From: Anaerolineae bacterium
Lineage (GTDB): Bacteria > Chloroflexota > Anaerolineae > Aggregatilineales > JAFGMM01
NCBI GenBank assembly: GCA_027494055.1
Contig: JAOSJO010000023.1
Coordinates: 186,001 to 250,000, forward strand
Reading direction: 5' to 3'
Length of the DNA: 64,000 nt
Shown here: positions 39,019 through 48,179 of the stretch, one piece after another
Layout: every line of letters starts with the position of its first letter
How positions within the stretch are numbered: position 1 is the first letter of the stretch
Notes under the pieces: model-generated
The model's database searches: none
Seen by the model: only the letters and a program-made list of their open reading frames with translations
Told to the model about the DNA's origin: nothing
Translations under genes and position numbers: made by a program

Positions 39019-39673
39019 TCAAAGATAATCCTTGAGGCTGTGCTGCACGGCGTAGGCAGCGGCTTCGGCGCGGTTGGAAACGCCCAGCTTGCTGAGGATG
39101 TTGCTCACGTAGTTGCGCACCGTCCCCTCGCCCAGGTAGAGCGCCTGCGCGATCTCGCGGTTGGTCTTCCCCTCAGAGACCAGGTTGAGCACCTGCATCT
39201 CCTGTGCGGTCAGGTCGGCAAAGGCGGCGGCCTCCTCCTCGCGCTTGGCGCGGCGCACCTCCGCGAGCACGCGCTTCGTCACCGCTGGGGTCGAGCAGCG
39301 CCTCGCCGCGCCCGACCGCCTCGATGGCCTGGATGAGGCTCTGGCTGTCGATCTGCTTGAGCAGGTAGGTCTCTGCGCCGGCGCGGATTGCCGAGAACAG
39401 CACCTCGTCTTCCTCGTAGGAGGTCAACATGATGATCTTGATCTCCGGGTGCTGCTTCTTGATCGCCTGGCACGCCTCGATGCCGCTCGCGCCGGGCAGC
39501 CGGATGTCCATCAGGATCACATCGGGACGGTGCACGTCGGCCTTCTCGATGGCCTCCTTGGCGGTGCGCGCTTCGGCGACGACCTCAAACTGGGGCTGGT
39601 GGTCGAGCAGAGTCTTCAGACCCAGCCGGACCACCTCGTGGTCGTCAACAATCATGATGCGCTGCGGTGTCAT
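39019..39673 (-). CDS. NarL/LuxR-type response regulator (one frameshift)
   Basis: About 218 residues from ATG 39673. Receiver domain: RIMIVDDHEVVRLGLKTLL, VILMDIRLPGASGIEA (phosphoacceptor Asp), MLTSYEEDEVLFSAIRAGAE, YLLKQID. C-terminal LuxR helix-turn-helix: LTAQEMQVLNLVSEGKTNRE, YLGEGTVRNYVSNILSKLGV. An extra C near 39280 separates LLDP from AVTKRVLAEV. No partner kinase is adjacent. Confidence 0.92.
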
Positions 39674-39816
39674 GCACGGTTCCCTGTGAACGGCAATACG
39701 TTTTACCCCAAGGGAGTATAGCTTATTGTGCGGCTTCATGACAAAAGCGATCAATTTGACACGCCGCCGGCGCAGACTCGGGCCGCAGACGCCACATATG
39801 GGACTGTGCGCAAATG

Positions 39817-39846
39817 TTGCACACATGATAAATAGACATGTAAAAT
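39817..39846 (+). promoter_or_regulatory. Promoter upstream of mreB
   Basis: TTGCAC (39817-39822), 18-base spacer, TAAAAT (39841-39846), about 116 bases before the mreB start. Confidence 0.55.
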
Positions 39847-39962
39847 GGGCGCGTGGATTGTTTGCGTCGTTGGTGAAGTTACTGGCTGGGACCGAGGGCT
39901 ATCCTCGGTCGTAGTTTGTGTTGTAATGTATTGTCTCGCGTATTGAAGGAGAGCCGCGCAAC

Positions 39963-41024
39963 GTGCTAAGTCCTCTCGACTGGCTGATGGGTCTGTTCTC
40001 GCTCGATATTGGCATCGACCTGGGAACGGCCAATACGCTGGTAAGCGTCCGCAACAAGGGCATTGTCATCAACGAACCTTCGTGGGTCGCCATCGAGAAG
40101 CGCACGCGCCGGCCGCTCGCGATTGGCGCCGAAGCGCGCCAGATGGTCGGGCGCACGCCCGCGAACATCATCGCCATCCGCCCGCTGCGCGACGGCGTGA
40201 TCTCTGAGTTCGAGATCACCGAGGCCATGCTCGACTACTTCATCCGCAAAGCGCACCAGCACTCGTTCGTGCCCATCCCGCGCCCGCGCGTTGTCGTGGG
40301 TATCCCCAGCGGCGTGACCGAAGTGGAGAAGCGCGCCGTCTACGACGCGACAATGAGCGCAGGCGCGCGCGAGGCGCACCTGATCGAAGAGCCGGTCGCG
40401 GCGGCCATCGGCGCGGGCCTGCCCATCATGGAAGCGCGCGGCACGATGGTCGTGGACATCGGCGGCGGCACGACCGAGGTCGCGGTCTTCTCGCTCGGCG
40501 GCATCGTCATCAGCCGCTCGATCCGCGTGGCCGGCGACGAGATGGACGAGGACATCATCCAGTACATGCGCGGCAAGTACAACCTGCTCATCGGCGAGCG
40601 CATGGCCGAGCGCGCCAAAATGGAAATTGGCTCCGCCTTCCCGCTGCCGGAAGAGCGCACCATGACCCTGCGCGGGCGCAACCTGGTCACCGGGCTGCCG
40701 GAGGCCGTGGAGATTTCGTCGATTGAGATGCGCGAGGCGCTCGCCCCGTCGGTTGAGATCATCGTGAACACAGTTCGCGACGCGCTCGACGAGACGCCGC
40801 CGGAGCTGGTCGCCGACCTGATGGAAACCGGCATCTGCATGGCCGGCGGGGGGTCGCAGTTGAAGGGGCTGACCGAGCGCGTCGCCGACGAGACGAACAT
40901 CCGCGTCTGGCTCGCTGAAGACGCGATGACGTGCGTCGCGCGCGGCGCGGGGCGCATCCTTGAAGACTATGATAACCTGCGTGTGCTTCTGGCGGGCCTG
41001 GAGCGCGGGAGTACGCAGCACTAA
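39963..41024 (+). CDS. mreB: Rod-shape-determining actin homologue MreB
   Basis: 353 residues, GTG start after GGAGAG. Actin-fold motifs: FSLDIGIDLGTANTLVSVRN (phosphate 1), VVVGIPSGVTEVEKRAVYDA, EEPVAAAIGAGLP, VVDIGGGTTEVAVFSLGGIV (phosphate 2), GERMAERAKMEIGSAFPLPE and CMAGGGSQLKGLTERV (adenosine motif). It should polymerise beneath the membrane and guide wall synthesis. mreC, mreD, mrdA and rodA are not adjacent, unlike the usual cluster. Confidence 0.95.
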   Translation: MLSPLDWLMGLFSLDIGIDLGTANTLVSVRNKGIVINEPSWVAIEKRTRRPLAIGAEARQMVGRTPANIIAIRPLRDGVISEFEITEAMLDYFIRKAHQHSFVPIPRPRVVVGIPSGVTEVEKRAVYDATMSAGAREAHLIEEPVAAAIGAGLPIMEARGTMVVDIGGGTTEVAVFSLGGIVISRSIRVAGDEMDEDIIQYMRGKYNLLIGERMAERAKMEIGSAFPLPEERTMTLRGRNLVTGLPEAVEISSIEMREALAPSVEIIVNTVRDALDETPPELVADLMETGICMAGGGSQLKGLTERVADETNIRVWLAEDAMTCVARGAGRILEDYDNLRVLLAGLERGSTQH

Positions 41025-41055
41025 CCCCAGGCGCGGTCGCCTGGCGGCGGTGCGC

Positions 41056-41457
41056 CTACCGGCGCATCCGCCGGGGTTCCATATCCTCGCAGAGCTTGAC
41101 CATTTTCCGAAGCTGGCGCGGCACAATGGGCTTGAACACGGTGTATACCGCGCCCATCTCTTCGGCGCGGATCCGGGTCTGGTTGCTTGCGTCGGCGGTG
41201 ATGACGATGACGGGCGGCGGGGCGGGCTGCCGGGAGAGCGTGCGGAACAACTCCCAGCCGGGGCGGCGGGGCAGACGGATGTCGAGCAGAATGACGCTGA
41301 CCTGCACCTGTCGGAGCACGCGGATGGCGTCTTCAACGTTCGTCACGCCGATGATTTCGTGCGTGCCGGCGAAAACCGCCCGGATCAACTCGTGGAATTC
41401 AACCTCGTCGTCCACCACGAGGATTGAAGGCTGTCTTCGCATTCCGCGACGCCCCAT
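41056..41457 (-). CDS. Single-domain response regulator
   Basis: 133 residues from ATG 41457, which has AGGAGG upstream. A receiver domain only: SILVVDDEVEFHELIRAVF, VILLDIRLPRRPGWELFRTL (phosphoacceptor Asp), VIVITADASNQTRIRAEEMG and VFKPIVPRQLRKMV (conserved Lys). No output domain, so it acts by protein contacts or phosphotransfer. Convergent with mreB. Confidence 0.88.
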   Translation of the reverse strand: MGRRGMRRQPSILVVDDEVEFHELIRAVFAGTHEIIGVTNVEDAIRVLRQVQVSVILLDIRLPRRPGWELFRTLSRQPAPPPVIVITADASNQTRIRAEEMGAVYTVFKPIVPRQLRKMVKLCEDMEPRRMRR

Positions 41458-42012
41458 CAACAAACCTCCTGGATGATAGGGCAAAGACTCCAGCCAGCGT
41501 GACGCTTCACCTTGCGCACGACAAGATACGCATGACAAAATACTGCAGGTCCGCATTCATTGCGAACGGCGCCCCCAGTTCAATTGCATTACCCATATTC
41601 AAAACGGGCGTATCGCGCCAAACGGCGTTAACGGTGGACAGCCGCGATGGGTCTTGAGCGTAGAGTGCCACCAACAGCAGGCTTTGTATATGGGAAGTCT
41701 TTCCTCAAAAGCGAAAAAGCAAAAATACCGTTCGTGTCCCCAGCTTGCAAAATGATACACGAAAACACGCAATCCGAAAAGCAGACACTCAATAGTGCTC
41801 AAAGATGAGTGATCGGCGTTTGGGCTACGATTATCTGACGGCGCGACCGGGCCGGTTCGAAGAAGCGGAGGTATCGCTAAGCCATACGCCCTGTCGGGTG
41901 GCGCGCCGCCCTCCCGCCCAGGCGCAGCGCGCGGCAGACAGCAACGCGAGTGGGGACACGGCGATGCCATGCCCCCACTTCCCCCCGACATAATGGGAAT
42001 TTGCAGATCAGT
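41458..42012. other. Gene-poor region between a response regulator and rplT
   Basis: About 555 bases with no convincing gene. The minus-strand open frame at 41.60-41.99 kb has low-quality composition (many Cys, Ser, His) and no ribosome-binding site. It contains ACACGAAAACACG at 41757-41769, whose 12-base core recurs at 38205-38216. The minus-strand promoter of the 41457 gene and the rplT 3' end would lie here, but no clear terminator is visible. Confidence 0.5.
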
Positions 42013-42363
42013 TCAGGCGCTCTTTACGATCTCAACCAGGCGCGCGAAGCTCTCCGCGTCACGCACTGCAATGTCGGCCAGCGACTTGCGGTCAAGCTCG
42101 ATGTTGGCCTGTTTCAGGCCGTAGATGAAGCGGCTGTAGTTCATGCCGTTGAGGCGCGCGCCCGCGTTGATCCGCGCGATCCACAGGCGGCGCAAGTCGC
42201 GCCGGCGCTGGCGGCGGTCGCGGTAGGCGTACCACAGCGACTTCATCATGGCCTCGTTCGCGCGGCGGAAGAGCTTGCTCTTCGTGCCGTGCTGACCCTT
42301 GGTCAGTTTCAGGACTTTCTTATGGCGGCGTCGTGCATAAGGGCCGCCCTTTACTCTCGGCAT
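42013..42363 (-). CDS. rplT: 50S ribosomal protein L20
   Basis: 116 residues, full length. [60 protein letters not shown] and [20 protein letters not shown] are typical of L20. Last gene of infC-rpmI-rplT. L20 binds 23S rRNA early in assembly and in many bacteria represses its own operon. Confidence 0.98.
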   Translation of the reverse strand: MPRVKGGPYARRRHKKVLKLTKGQHGTKSKLFRRANEAMMKSLWYAYRDRRQRRRDLRRLWIARINAGARLNGMNYSRFIYGLKQANIELDRKSLADIAVRDAESFARLVEIVKSA

Positions 42364-42424
42364 GTTCGGCGTCTCCTGGTCAGGTCTTGAGTTGACAGCA
42401 GCCGGGTTGGAGCCGGGTCACGGA

Positions 42425-42661
42425 TCAAGCCGGCGGGTTTGACTTGTGCTTCTTGAGGTACGGGGCCAGCCGCTGGACGCGCTTGCGATCCTGGGCGCTC
42501 CTGACCTCAAGCATATCCGAAAAGAGGCGCTTCGCGCGTTTGGACTTGCGACGCCGCAGGTGGCTCTTGCCGCCCTTGGTGCGCACGAGCTTTCCAGAAC
42601 CGGTGTAGCGAAATCGCTTCGCCGTCGCTTTATGTGTCTTTATTTTATACTTCTTACCCAC
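42425..42661 (-). CDS. rpmI: 50S ribosomal protein L35
   Basis: 78 residues: MGKKYKIKTHKATAKRFRYT, GSGKLVRTKGGKSHLRRRKS, RLFSDMLEVRSAQDRKRVQR. Normal length plus a short extra tail (LAPYLKKHKSNPPA). It lies 27 bases after infC and 61 before rplT. Confidence 0.98.
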   Translation of the reverse strand: MGKKYKIKTHKATAKRFRYTGSGKLVRTKGGKSHLRRRKSKRAKRLFSDMLEVRSAQDRKRVQRLAPYLKKHKSNPPA

Positions 42662-42688
42662 AGATACGCTCCTGCCATGCGCGAGGTG

Positions 42689-43219
42689 TTACTTCTTCTG
42701 GTTAGATGGCGCCAGGATCATGAGCATGGTGCGCCCTTCCATGTTCGGGGTCTGCTCGACCACGCCGACATCCGAAAGTTCCTTCGCGATATCGACGAGC
42801 AAGTCACGTGCAATCTCCGGATAGGTGATCTCCCGGCCCCGAAAGCGTATGCGCACCTTGACCTTCATGCCTTCCTCAAGCCACCGCCGGGCATCCCGCA
42901 CCTTAAAGGACCGATGGTGGTCGGTGGTCTTGGGTCGCAACCGGATTTCTTTCACCTCAATCTGTTTTTGCGCCTTGCGCGCCTCGCGCTCCTTCTTGGC
43001 CCGCTCATACATGAATTTGCCGAAATCCATGATGCGGCAAACCGGCGGTTCCGAGTTAGGGGCGACTTCAACCAGATCAAGGCCGCGCTCCTCCGCAATG
43101 CGCAACGCCTCGCGCACGGACACCACACCGATATTCTCGTTCGTGTCGGTGATGAGGCGCACCTGGGGGGCGCGGATTTGCTCGTTGGTGCGATAATCTC
43201 CTGCGCTTATTCCACTCAC
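42689..43219 (-). CDS. infC: Translation initiation factor IF-3
   Basis: About 176 residues if started at GTG 43219. N-domain: DYRTNEQIRAPQVRLITDTN, EALRIAEERGLDLVEVAPNS, PPVCRIMDFGKFMYERAKKE; C-domain: EIRLRPKTTDHHRSFKVRDA and GRTMLMILAPSN. The GTG overlaps a GAGGTGA sequence that looks like the ribosome-binding site, so an ATA codon at 43210 is a plausible true start; rare start codons are a known feature of infC autoregulation. First gene of the infC-rpmI-rplT operon. Confidence 0.96.
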   Translation of the reverse strand: MSGISAGDYRTNEQIRAPQVRLITDTNENIGVVSVREALRIAEERGLDLVEVAPNSEPPVCRIMDFGKFMYERAKKEREARKAQKQIEVKEIRLRPKTTDHHRSFKVRDARRWLEEGMKVKVRIRFRGREITYPEIARDLLVDIAKELSDVGVVEQTPNMEGRTMLMILAPSNQKK

Positions 43220-43269
43220 CTCGCTTGCTTATCAGACATAACACGGTCCGCTACCCGCGGAATGGAGGC

Positions 43270-43298
43270 ATTATAACAAAGGCTGGTACTTTGGGCAA
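43270..43298 (-). promoter_or_regulatory. Promoter of the infC-rpmI-rplT operon
   Basis: On the minus strand TTGCCC (43298-43293), 17-base spacer and perfect TATAAT (43275-43270), leaving a leader of about 45 bases. Confidence 0.85.
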
Positions 43299-43415
43299 TG
43301 CTTTTTTCGGTTTCCTTTCCGCCAAACGGCCTTGAGATGGTACAATTCGGCCATCACAGGTCCGCCACACCACCGCGTCGTTTACCTTTGTCTCAAGCTC
43401 AGGAAGCCAGAAACA

Positions 43416-44600
43416 ATGAGCGAAGCACCCGCATTCCGTTACGCCGTCATCGGCAGTGGACGCCAGGGCACTGCCGCCGCCTACGACCTGGGCCGCCACG
43501 GCGGCGCTGAGTCCATCCTCATGGCCGACGCCGACCTGGCGACCGCCCAGGCCGCCGCGACGCGCGTCAACCGGCTTCTCGGCAGCGCGCTGGCGCAGCC
43601 CCGCCAGTTGGACGCGCGCGACGAGGACGCCATCGCAGACGCGCTGCGCGGCGTGGACGTGGTCGTCTGTGGGACTCCGTTCGTGTACATCCTGCCGGTC
43701 ACGCGCGCCGCGATCCGGGCGGGCGCGAGCATGGTGGACTTCGGCGGGCACACGCCGACGGTGTTCGCGCAACTCGCGATGGACGCCGAGGCGGAGGCGG
43801 CGGGCGTCTCGCTTGTGCCCGACTGCGGCATGGGGCCGGGCATGAACAACACGCTCGGCGCTTACGTGATGGAACTGCTCGACGACCCGCGCGAGGTCTA
43901 TCTGTGGGATGGCGGCCTGCCGCAGCGCCCCACGCCGCCGTGGAACTACCAGCTCACCTTCCACGTCAACGGCCTGACCAACGAATACTACGGCGAGAGC
44001 GCCTTCCTGCGCGACGGCAAGGTCACGATGGTGACTGCCTTCGAGGAGTACGAGGAGATCGACTTCCCGCCGCTGGGCCGGCTGGAGGCGTTCACCACCA
44101 CCGGCGGCGCCTCGACTGCGCCCTACTCGTTTGAGGGCCAGCTCCAGGTCTACCAGAACAAGACCTGCCGCTGGCCGGGGCACTTCGCGCAGTTCAAGGC
44201 GTACCAGCAGTTGGGGTTGTTCGAGACGGAGCCAATCGAGGTTGGCGGCGCAACCGTCGTCCCGCGCGAGGTCTATCACGCGCTGCTGGAGCCGAAAATC
44301 CGCGCGGAGCCGGGCTTCCGCGACGTGTGCATCATCCGCGCGAAGGGCGTCGGCGTCAAGGACGGGCGCGAGGCGGCGGTCATCGTCGATATGATCGACT
44401 ACTATGACGAGGCGACCGGCTTCACCGCGATGGAGCGCCTCACCGGCTGGCACGCCGCGATCATGGCCGGCCTCATCGCGCGCGGCGCAGTGCGCCGGGG
44501 CGCAACCGCGATGGAACTTGCCGTCCCGGCGTCGAAGGTCGTCGCGGCGGCGCAGGCGCGCGGCATCCAGGTCAGCGAGCGGTGGGAGGTCCCTGAGTAA
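43416..44600 (+). CDS. Saccharopine-dehydrogenase-family enzyme, lysine-6-dehydrogenase-like
   Basis: 394 residues from ATG 43416 after AGGAAG. N-terminal Rossmann fold (YAVIGSGRQGTAAAYDLGRH) and VDVVVCGTPFVYILPVTRAA, MVDFGGHTPTVFAQLAMDAE, LVPDCGMGPGMNNTLGAYVM; C-terminal catalytic domain with NYQLTFHVNGLTNEYYGESA and RLEAFTTTGGASTAPYSFEG. This pattern fits NAD-dependent lysine 6-dehydrogenases, which deaminate lysine to piperideine-6-carboxylate, rather than true saccharopine reductases. Stands alone, divergent from infC. Confidence 0.8.
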   Translation: MSEAPAFRYAVIGSGRQGTAAAYDLGRHGGAESILMADADLATAQAAATRVNRLLGSALAQPRQLDARDEDAIADALRGVDVVVCGTPFVYILPVTRAAIRAGASMVDFGGHTPTVFAQLAMDAEAEAAGVSLVPDCGMGPGMNNTLGAYVMELLDDPREVYLWDGGLPQRPTPPWNYQLTFHVNGLTNEYYGESAFLRDGKVTMVTAFEEYEEIDFPPLGRLEAFTTTGGASTAPYSFEGQLQVYQNKTCRWPGHFAQFKAYQQLGLFETEPIEVGGATVVPREVYHALLEPKIRAEPGFRDVCIIRAKGVGVKDGREAAVIVDMIDYYDEATGFTAMERLTGWHAAIMAGLIARGAVRRGATAMELAVPASKVVAAAQARGIQVSERWEVPE

Positions 44601-44621
44601 GCGCGACCCGCCGGGTCGCGC
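44601..44621. terminator. Hairpin after the lysine-6-dehydrogenase-like gene
   Basis: GCGCGACCC-GCC-GGGTCGCGC, a perfect 9-bp stem starting right after the stop codon. No T run, so termination may need Rho. Confidence 0.5.
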
Positions 44622-44687
44622 CGCCCTCCATATGGGGCGATTTGGGTTCAATCGCGGAATTCAGAAGCGCGCGAGAAGCAGCAGCCG

Positions 44688-45749
44688 CTAACCCTCGCCG
44701 TCTTCGTGACCGTTGGGGTTGAGGGCCGGCGACGCATCCGGCAGCGTGAAGCACAGGCACGCCCCACCGAGCGGGCTGTCTTCGACCCAGATTTCGCCGT
44801 TGTGCGCCTCGACGATGTGCTTGGCAATAGAAAGGCCCAGGCCGCTGCCCCGGCCCTCGCTGCGCGCGGGGTCGCGCTGGTAGAAGCGCTCGAAGACGCG
44901 CAACCGGTCCTCCGGCGGGATGCCCGGCCCGCTGTCGCAGATCACGACCCGGACCGCCTCGCCGTAGCGCTCCGCTGGTGCTGGCTCGGCGTGGACGTGG
45001 ACGCGCCCGCCCTTCGGGGTGAACTTCACCGCGTTGTGGATCAGGTTCGTGAGCACGCGCCCGATCTGCCCCGGATCGACGAGCACGTACAGCTTCGGGG
45101 CGATGTCCACCGTCACTTCGAGCTTGCGCCGCTCGATTTCCTCATCCAGGTGGTCCAGCGCCTCATGGATCAGCGGCGCGAGCGGCGTCTCGATCAGGCG
45201 CATGATGGCCTGCCCGGACTCGATCATCGCCAGGTCGTGCATCCCGTCGATGATGCGTTGCAGCGCATCCACCTCCTTGCCGATCTTGCGCAGGATGGTC
45301 TTGCGCCGCTTCCGACCGAGCTTCTGGTAGATGAGCGTGTCGCGCAGCAGGCGGATGGCCGAGATCGGCGTGCGCAGCTCGTGCGAGATGTTGGCGACCA
45401 TCTCGCGGCGCGCCCGGTTGAGGCGCATCAGTTGCGTGATGTCTTGCAGCGCCAGCGCGATGTAGCCCTCGCCGTCGGCGGTCAGGTTGTTGCAGCGCGC
45501 CCGGTACACGTTCTGGTCGGCGGCAAACTGCCCCTCCGGGCAGCCCTGGTCGGTGTGCAGGCACGCAAGCAGGTCGAGAAGCTCCGGGCTGTCGAAAAGC
45601 GCGTCAATCGGCTTGCCGATGGCGTCAGCGCCGGGGAACAGCGCGCGGGCGGCGCGGTTCGCCGAGACAACGCGGTGCTGCGCGTCCAGCAGAAACAGCG
45701 GCTCGAACGCGGTATCGACCAGGACGGCCTGTAGCATGTCTGGGAACAT
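44688..45749 (-). CDS. PhoR-like sensor histidine kinase
   Basis: 353 residues, no membrane helices. N-terminal PAS-like domain (EPLFLLDAQHRVVSANRAAR, ALFDSPELLDLLA), HisKA with MVANISHELRTPISAIRLLR, then HATPase with LTNLIHNAVKFTPKGG, ICDSGPGIPPEDRLRVFERF and GRGSGLGLSIAKHIVEAHNG. Its ATG directly follows the response regulator stop, so the two form a pair. A cytoplasmic PhoR-type kinase; the signal is unknown. Confidence 0.93.
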   Translation of the reverse strand: MFPDMLQAVLVDTAFEPLFLLDAQHRVVSANRAARALFPGADAIGKPIDALFDSPELLDLLACLHTDQGCPEGQFAADQNVYRARCNNLTADGEGYIALALQDITQLMRLNRARREMVANISHELRTPISAIRLLRDTLIYQKLGRKRRKTILRKIGKEVDALQRIIDGMHDLAMIESGQAIMRLIETPLAPLIHEALDHLDEEIERRKLEVTVDIAPKLYVLVDPGQIGRVLTNLIHNAVKFTPKGGRVHVHAEPAPAERYGEAVRVVICDSGPGIPPEDRLRVFERFYQRDPARSEGRGSGLGLSIAKHIVEAHNGEIWVEDSPLGGACLCFTLPDASPALNPNGHEDGEG

Positions 45750-46437
45750 CTAACCCTCGAAGCGATAACCAATGCCGCGCACCGTGACGATGCGCGTCGG
45801 GCTGGAAGCGTCTGCCTCGATTTTCTTGCGCAGCCACCGGATGTGGACATCGACGGTGCGCGGGTCGCCGAAGTAGTCCTCGCCCCCACACCTTCGAAAG
45901 CAGCAGATCGCGCGAGAGCACCGCGCCGTGATTGCGCATCAGCTCGGCGAGCAGGTCATACTCCTTGAGGCTGAGGTTGAGTTCCTCATCGTCGAGGAAG
46001 GCGTGCCGCCCCGTCAGGTCGAGGCGCAGGTTACCGGAGGCCAGCTCATCCTGCACCGGCGCGCGGTTCGGCGCGCGGCGCAGCACCGCCCGCACCCGCG
46101 CCAGGAACTCGCCCAGCCCGAACGGCTTGACAATGTAGTCATCCGCGCCGCTCTCCAGCCCCACGATCTTGTCCACTTCCTCGCTGCGCGCCGTGATCAT
46201 GATGATCGGGATGTGGCGCGTCGTCTGGTTTCGCCGGATCATGCGGCACAGGCTCAACCCGTCGAGCCTGGGCAGCATCACATCGAGCACAATGAGGTCC
46301 GGCAGCTTGTCGGTGATGCGCTGGTAGGCGGTGTCGCCGTCCGCAACTGTGGTGACCTTGTGGCCTTCGTTTTCCAGGTTGTCGGCGAGCGTCTCGGCCA
46401 GGACGGTGTCATCTTCAACAATTATGATTTTTGCCAT
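45750..46437 (-). CDS. OmpR/PhoB-type response regulator (one frameshift)
   Basis: About 229 residues. Receiver: [60 protein letters not shown]. Winged helix: [33 protein letters not shown], then in another frame [20 protein letters not shown] and [12 protein letters not shown]. An extra G in the run near 45890 causes the break. TATAAT on the minus strand (46449-46444) is only 6 bases from the ATG, so a leaderless transcript is possible. Confidence 0.93.
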
Positions 46438-46582
46438 GTGCTAATTATAGCATTCATGCGTTGGCGCAACAGTCCGATCATAAAAGGCGCGCAGCAAACA
46501 ACGTTTAAGCCGGCGGCAAGGCGGCGTTAAGGGTTTCACCCCAGGCATTCGCCGGCCCTTAACCGCGATTTAACCTTCTGCC

Positions 46583-46636
46583 TTGACGCGCCCCTACGCC
46601 CCGGCTATACTCTCCAATTGAGAAGGTTTTTCAATT
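46583..46636 (+). promoter_or_regulatory. Promoter with overlapping Fur-type operator
   Basis: TTGACG (46583-46588), 17-base spacer, TATACT (46606-46611), then the inverted repeat AATTGA-9-TCAATT (46616-46636) over the expected transcription start. The arrangement fits negative autoregulation of the Fur-family gene that starts 17 bases later. Confidence 0.7.
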
Positions 46637-46652
46637 ACCCGGTGTTGTCGTA

Positions 46653-47102
46653 ATGGATGACCACGAACAGACGGTGCTCGACGACCTCCGCGCGCACGGC
46701 TACAAAGTGACGCAGGCGCGCCGCGCCGTGATCCGCGCCCTGACCGGTTCCGTCAGGCCGCTCTCGGTAAACGAACTGCACGCGCAGGCCCAGCGGATGA
46801 ACCCGGCGATTGGGCTGGTCACCATCTACCGCACGGTGGAATTGCTGACCCACCTGGACCTGATCCGCCCGGTGCACCTGATGGACAACTGTCACGGCTA
46901 CGCGGTCGCCTCGCCGGGCCACACCCACCACCTCGTCTGCAAGAAGTGCCACCGCGCCGTCGAGTTCGACGGCTGTGACCTGGGGCTGTTCCTGGAACAG
47001 GTCGCGCGCGAAACCGGCTACCGCATCACCGGCCACTGGCTGGAGCTTGAGGGCATCTGCGCCCGCTGCCAGGCGGCGGATGGCTCTGCCCCGCAACCGT
47101 GA
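46653..47102 (+). CDS. Fur-family metalloregulator
   Basis: 149 residues. Winged helix: HGYKVTQARRAVIRALTGSV, GLVTIYRTVELLTHLDLIRP (recognition helix). Regulatory domain: SPGHTHHLVCKKCHRAVEFD and GICARC, giving two CxxC pairs for structural zinc and histidines for the regulatory metal. Whether it is Fur, Zur or PerR cannot be settled; no His-rich tail is present. Downstream genes are not metal transporters. Confidence 0.9.
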   Translation: MDDHEQTVLDDLRAHGYKVTQARRAVIRALTGSVRPLSVNELHAQAQRMNPAIGLVTIYRTVELLTHLDLIRPVHLMDNCHGYAVASPGHTHHLVCKKCHRAVEFDGCDLGLFLEQVARETGYRITGHWLELEGICARCQAADGSAPQP

Positions 47103-47134
47103 TCCCAGGGCGCGACGCCCAGGAGGCATAACCC

Positions 47135-48016
47135 ATGACACACCGCTTCAAGCGGATCCAGGTCATTATCAACCCCGCTGCCGGCGGCGACGAACCGGTG
47201 CTCAACACGCTCAACGACGTGTTTAAGGAGCACGACATCCACTGGGATGTCGCCATCACGCACAAGCGCGGCGACGGTCAACGGCTGGCGCAGCAGGCGG
47301 TTGAGGCCGGCGTCGATCTCGTGGCGGCTTACGGCGGCGATGGCACGCAGATGGATGTCGCCGGCGGCCTTGCCGGGACCGGCACGCCGATGGCGATTCT
47401 GACCGGCGGCACGGGCAACGCCAAGGCGGCGGAGTTGGGCATCCCGCAGGACCTCAAGGGGGCCGCCGAGCTGCTCTGCGGCGATGCGTATCGCGTGCGC
47501 CAGATCGACGTGGGGCAGATCGACGGCACGGCATTCCTGCTGCGCGCCGGCGTGGGCTTCGAGGCGGATGTCACCGCGCGGGCAGACCGCGAGCTGAAAG
47601 ACCGCTTCGGCGTCTTCGCCTACGCCATCGGCATCATGGAGTCCATCGCCAGGCCAGAGACCGTGGACTACCGGCTGACCCTCGACGGCGAGGTCGTCGA
47701 GCGCACGGGCTTCTCGCTCATCATCGCCAACGGCGGCGGGATCGGCACCCTGAACCTCTCGCTGCCTTACTACGTCGCCACCGATGACGGCCTGCTCGAC
47801 GTGTTCGTGCTCGACTCGCCGCTCACGATGGCGGCCAGCATGACCGGCCTTGACGAGATCGTGACCGCGCTCCAGCACTGGCAGGTGCGCGAGGTCGAGG
47901 TCGTCGCCACGCCGGCGCAGCGCGCCCAGGCCGACGGCGAGCTGCTCGGCGAGACGCCTGTCACCGCGACGGTGCTGCCACGCGCGCTCCATATTGTGAC
48001 GCCGCGCGAGGACTAG
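47135..48016 (+). CDS. Diacylglycerol-kinase-family lipid kinase
   Basis: 293 residues; AGGAGG 8 bases before ATG. Motifs: IQVIINPAAGGDEPVLNTLN, VAAYGGDGTQMDVAGGL (GGDGT phosphate-binding loop), ILTGGTGNAKAAELGIPQDL, LRAGVGFEADVTARADRELK and TDDGLLDVFVL. Phosphorylates diacylglycerol or a related lipid at the membrane (DgkB/YegS/BmrU type). Confidence 0.9.
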   Translation: MTHRFKRIQVIINPAAGGDEPVLNTLNDVFKEHDIHWDVAITHKRGDGQRLAQQAVEAGVDLVAAYGGDGTQMDVAGGLAGTGTPMAILTGGTGNAKAAELGIPQDLKGAAELLCGDAYRVRQIDVGQIDGTAFLLRAGVGFEADVTARADRELKDRFGVFAYAIGIMESIARPETVDYRLTLDGEVVERTGFSLIIANGGGIGTLNLSLPYYVATDDGLLDVFVLDSPLTMAASMTGLDEIVTALQHWQVREVEVVATPAQRAQADGELLGETPVTATVLPRALHIVTPRED

Positions 48017-48179
48017 CCGCCGACGCCCCGCGCCCATCGCACCCCGAAAGCGCGGTCAAACCCAGGACGCCCGAAAACTGCCAATATGGTAGAATTGCAC
48101 TTCAGGCAGGCGTGTTGCCGCGCCTGCCGCCTGTCCGTGATTTCGCGCCGCACATTACAGCATAGTGATTGGACACAAC

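Noticed and set aside
39966..41336. 456-codon minus-strand open frame opposite mreB
   Set aside because: Shadow of mreB, no start signal and antisense-type composition.
38205..41769. CACGAAAACACG repeated in two intergenic regions
   Set aside because: Only two 12-base copies with no common structure or spacing; could be chance or remnants of a dispersed repeat.
41599..41991. 130-codon minus-strand open frame
   Set aside because: No ribosome-binding site, biased toward Cys/Ser/His, no similarity to any family I know; treated as non-coding.
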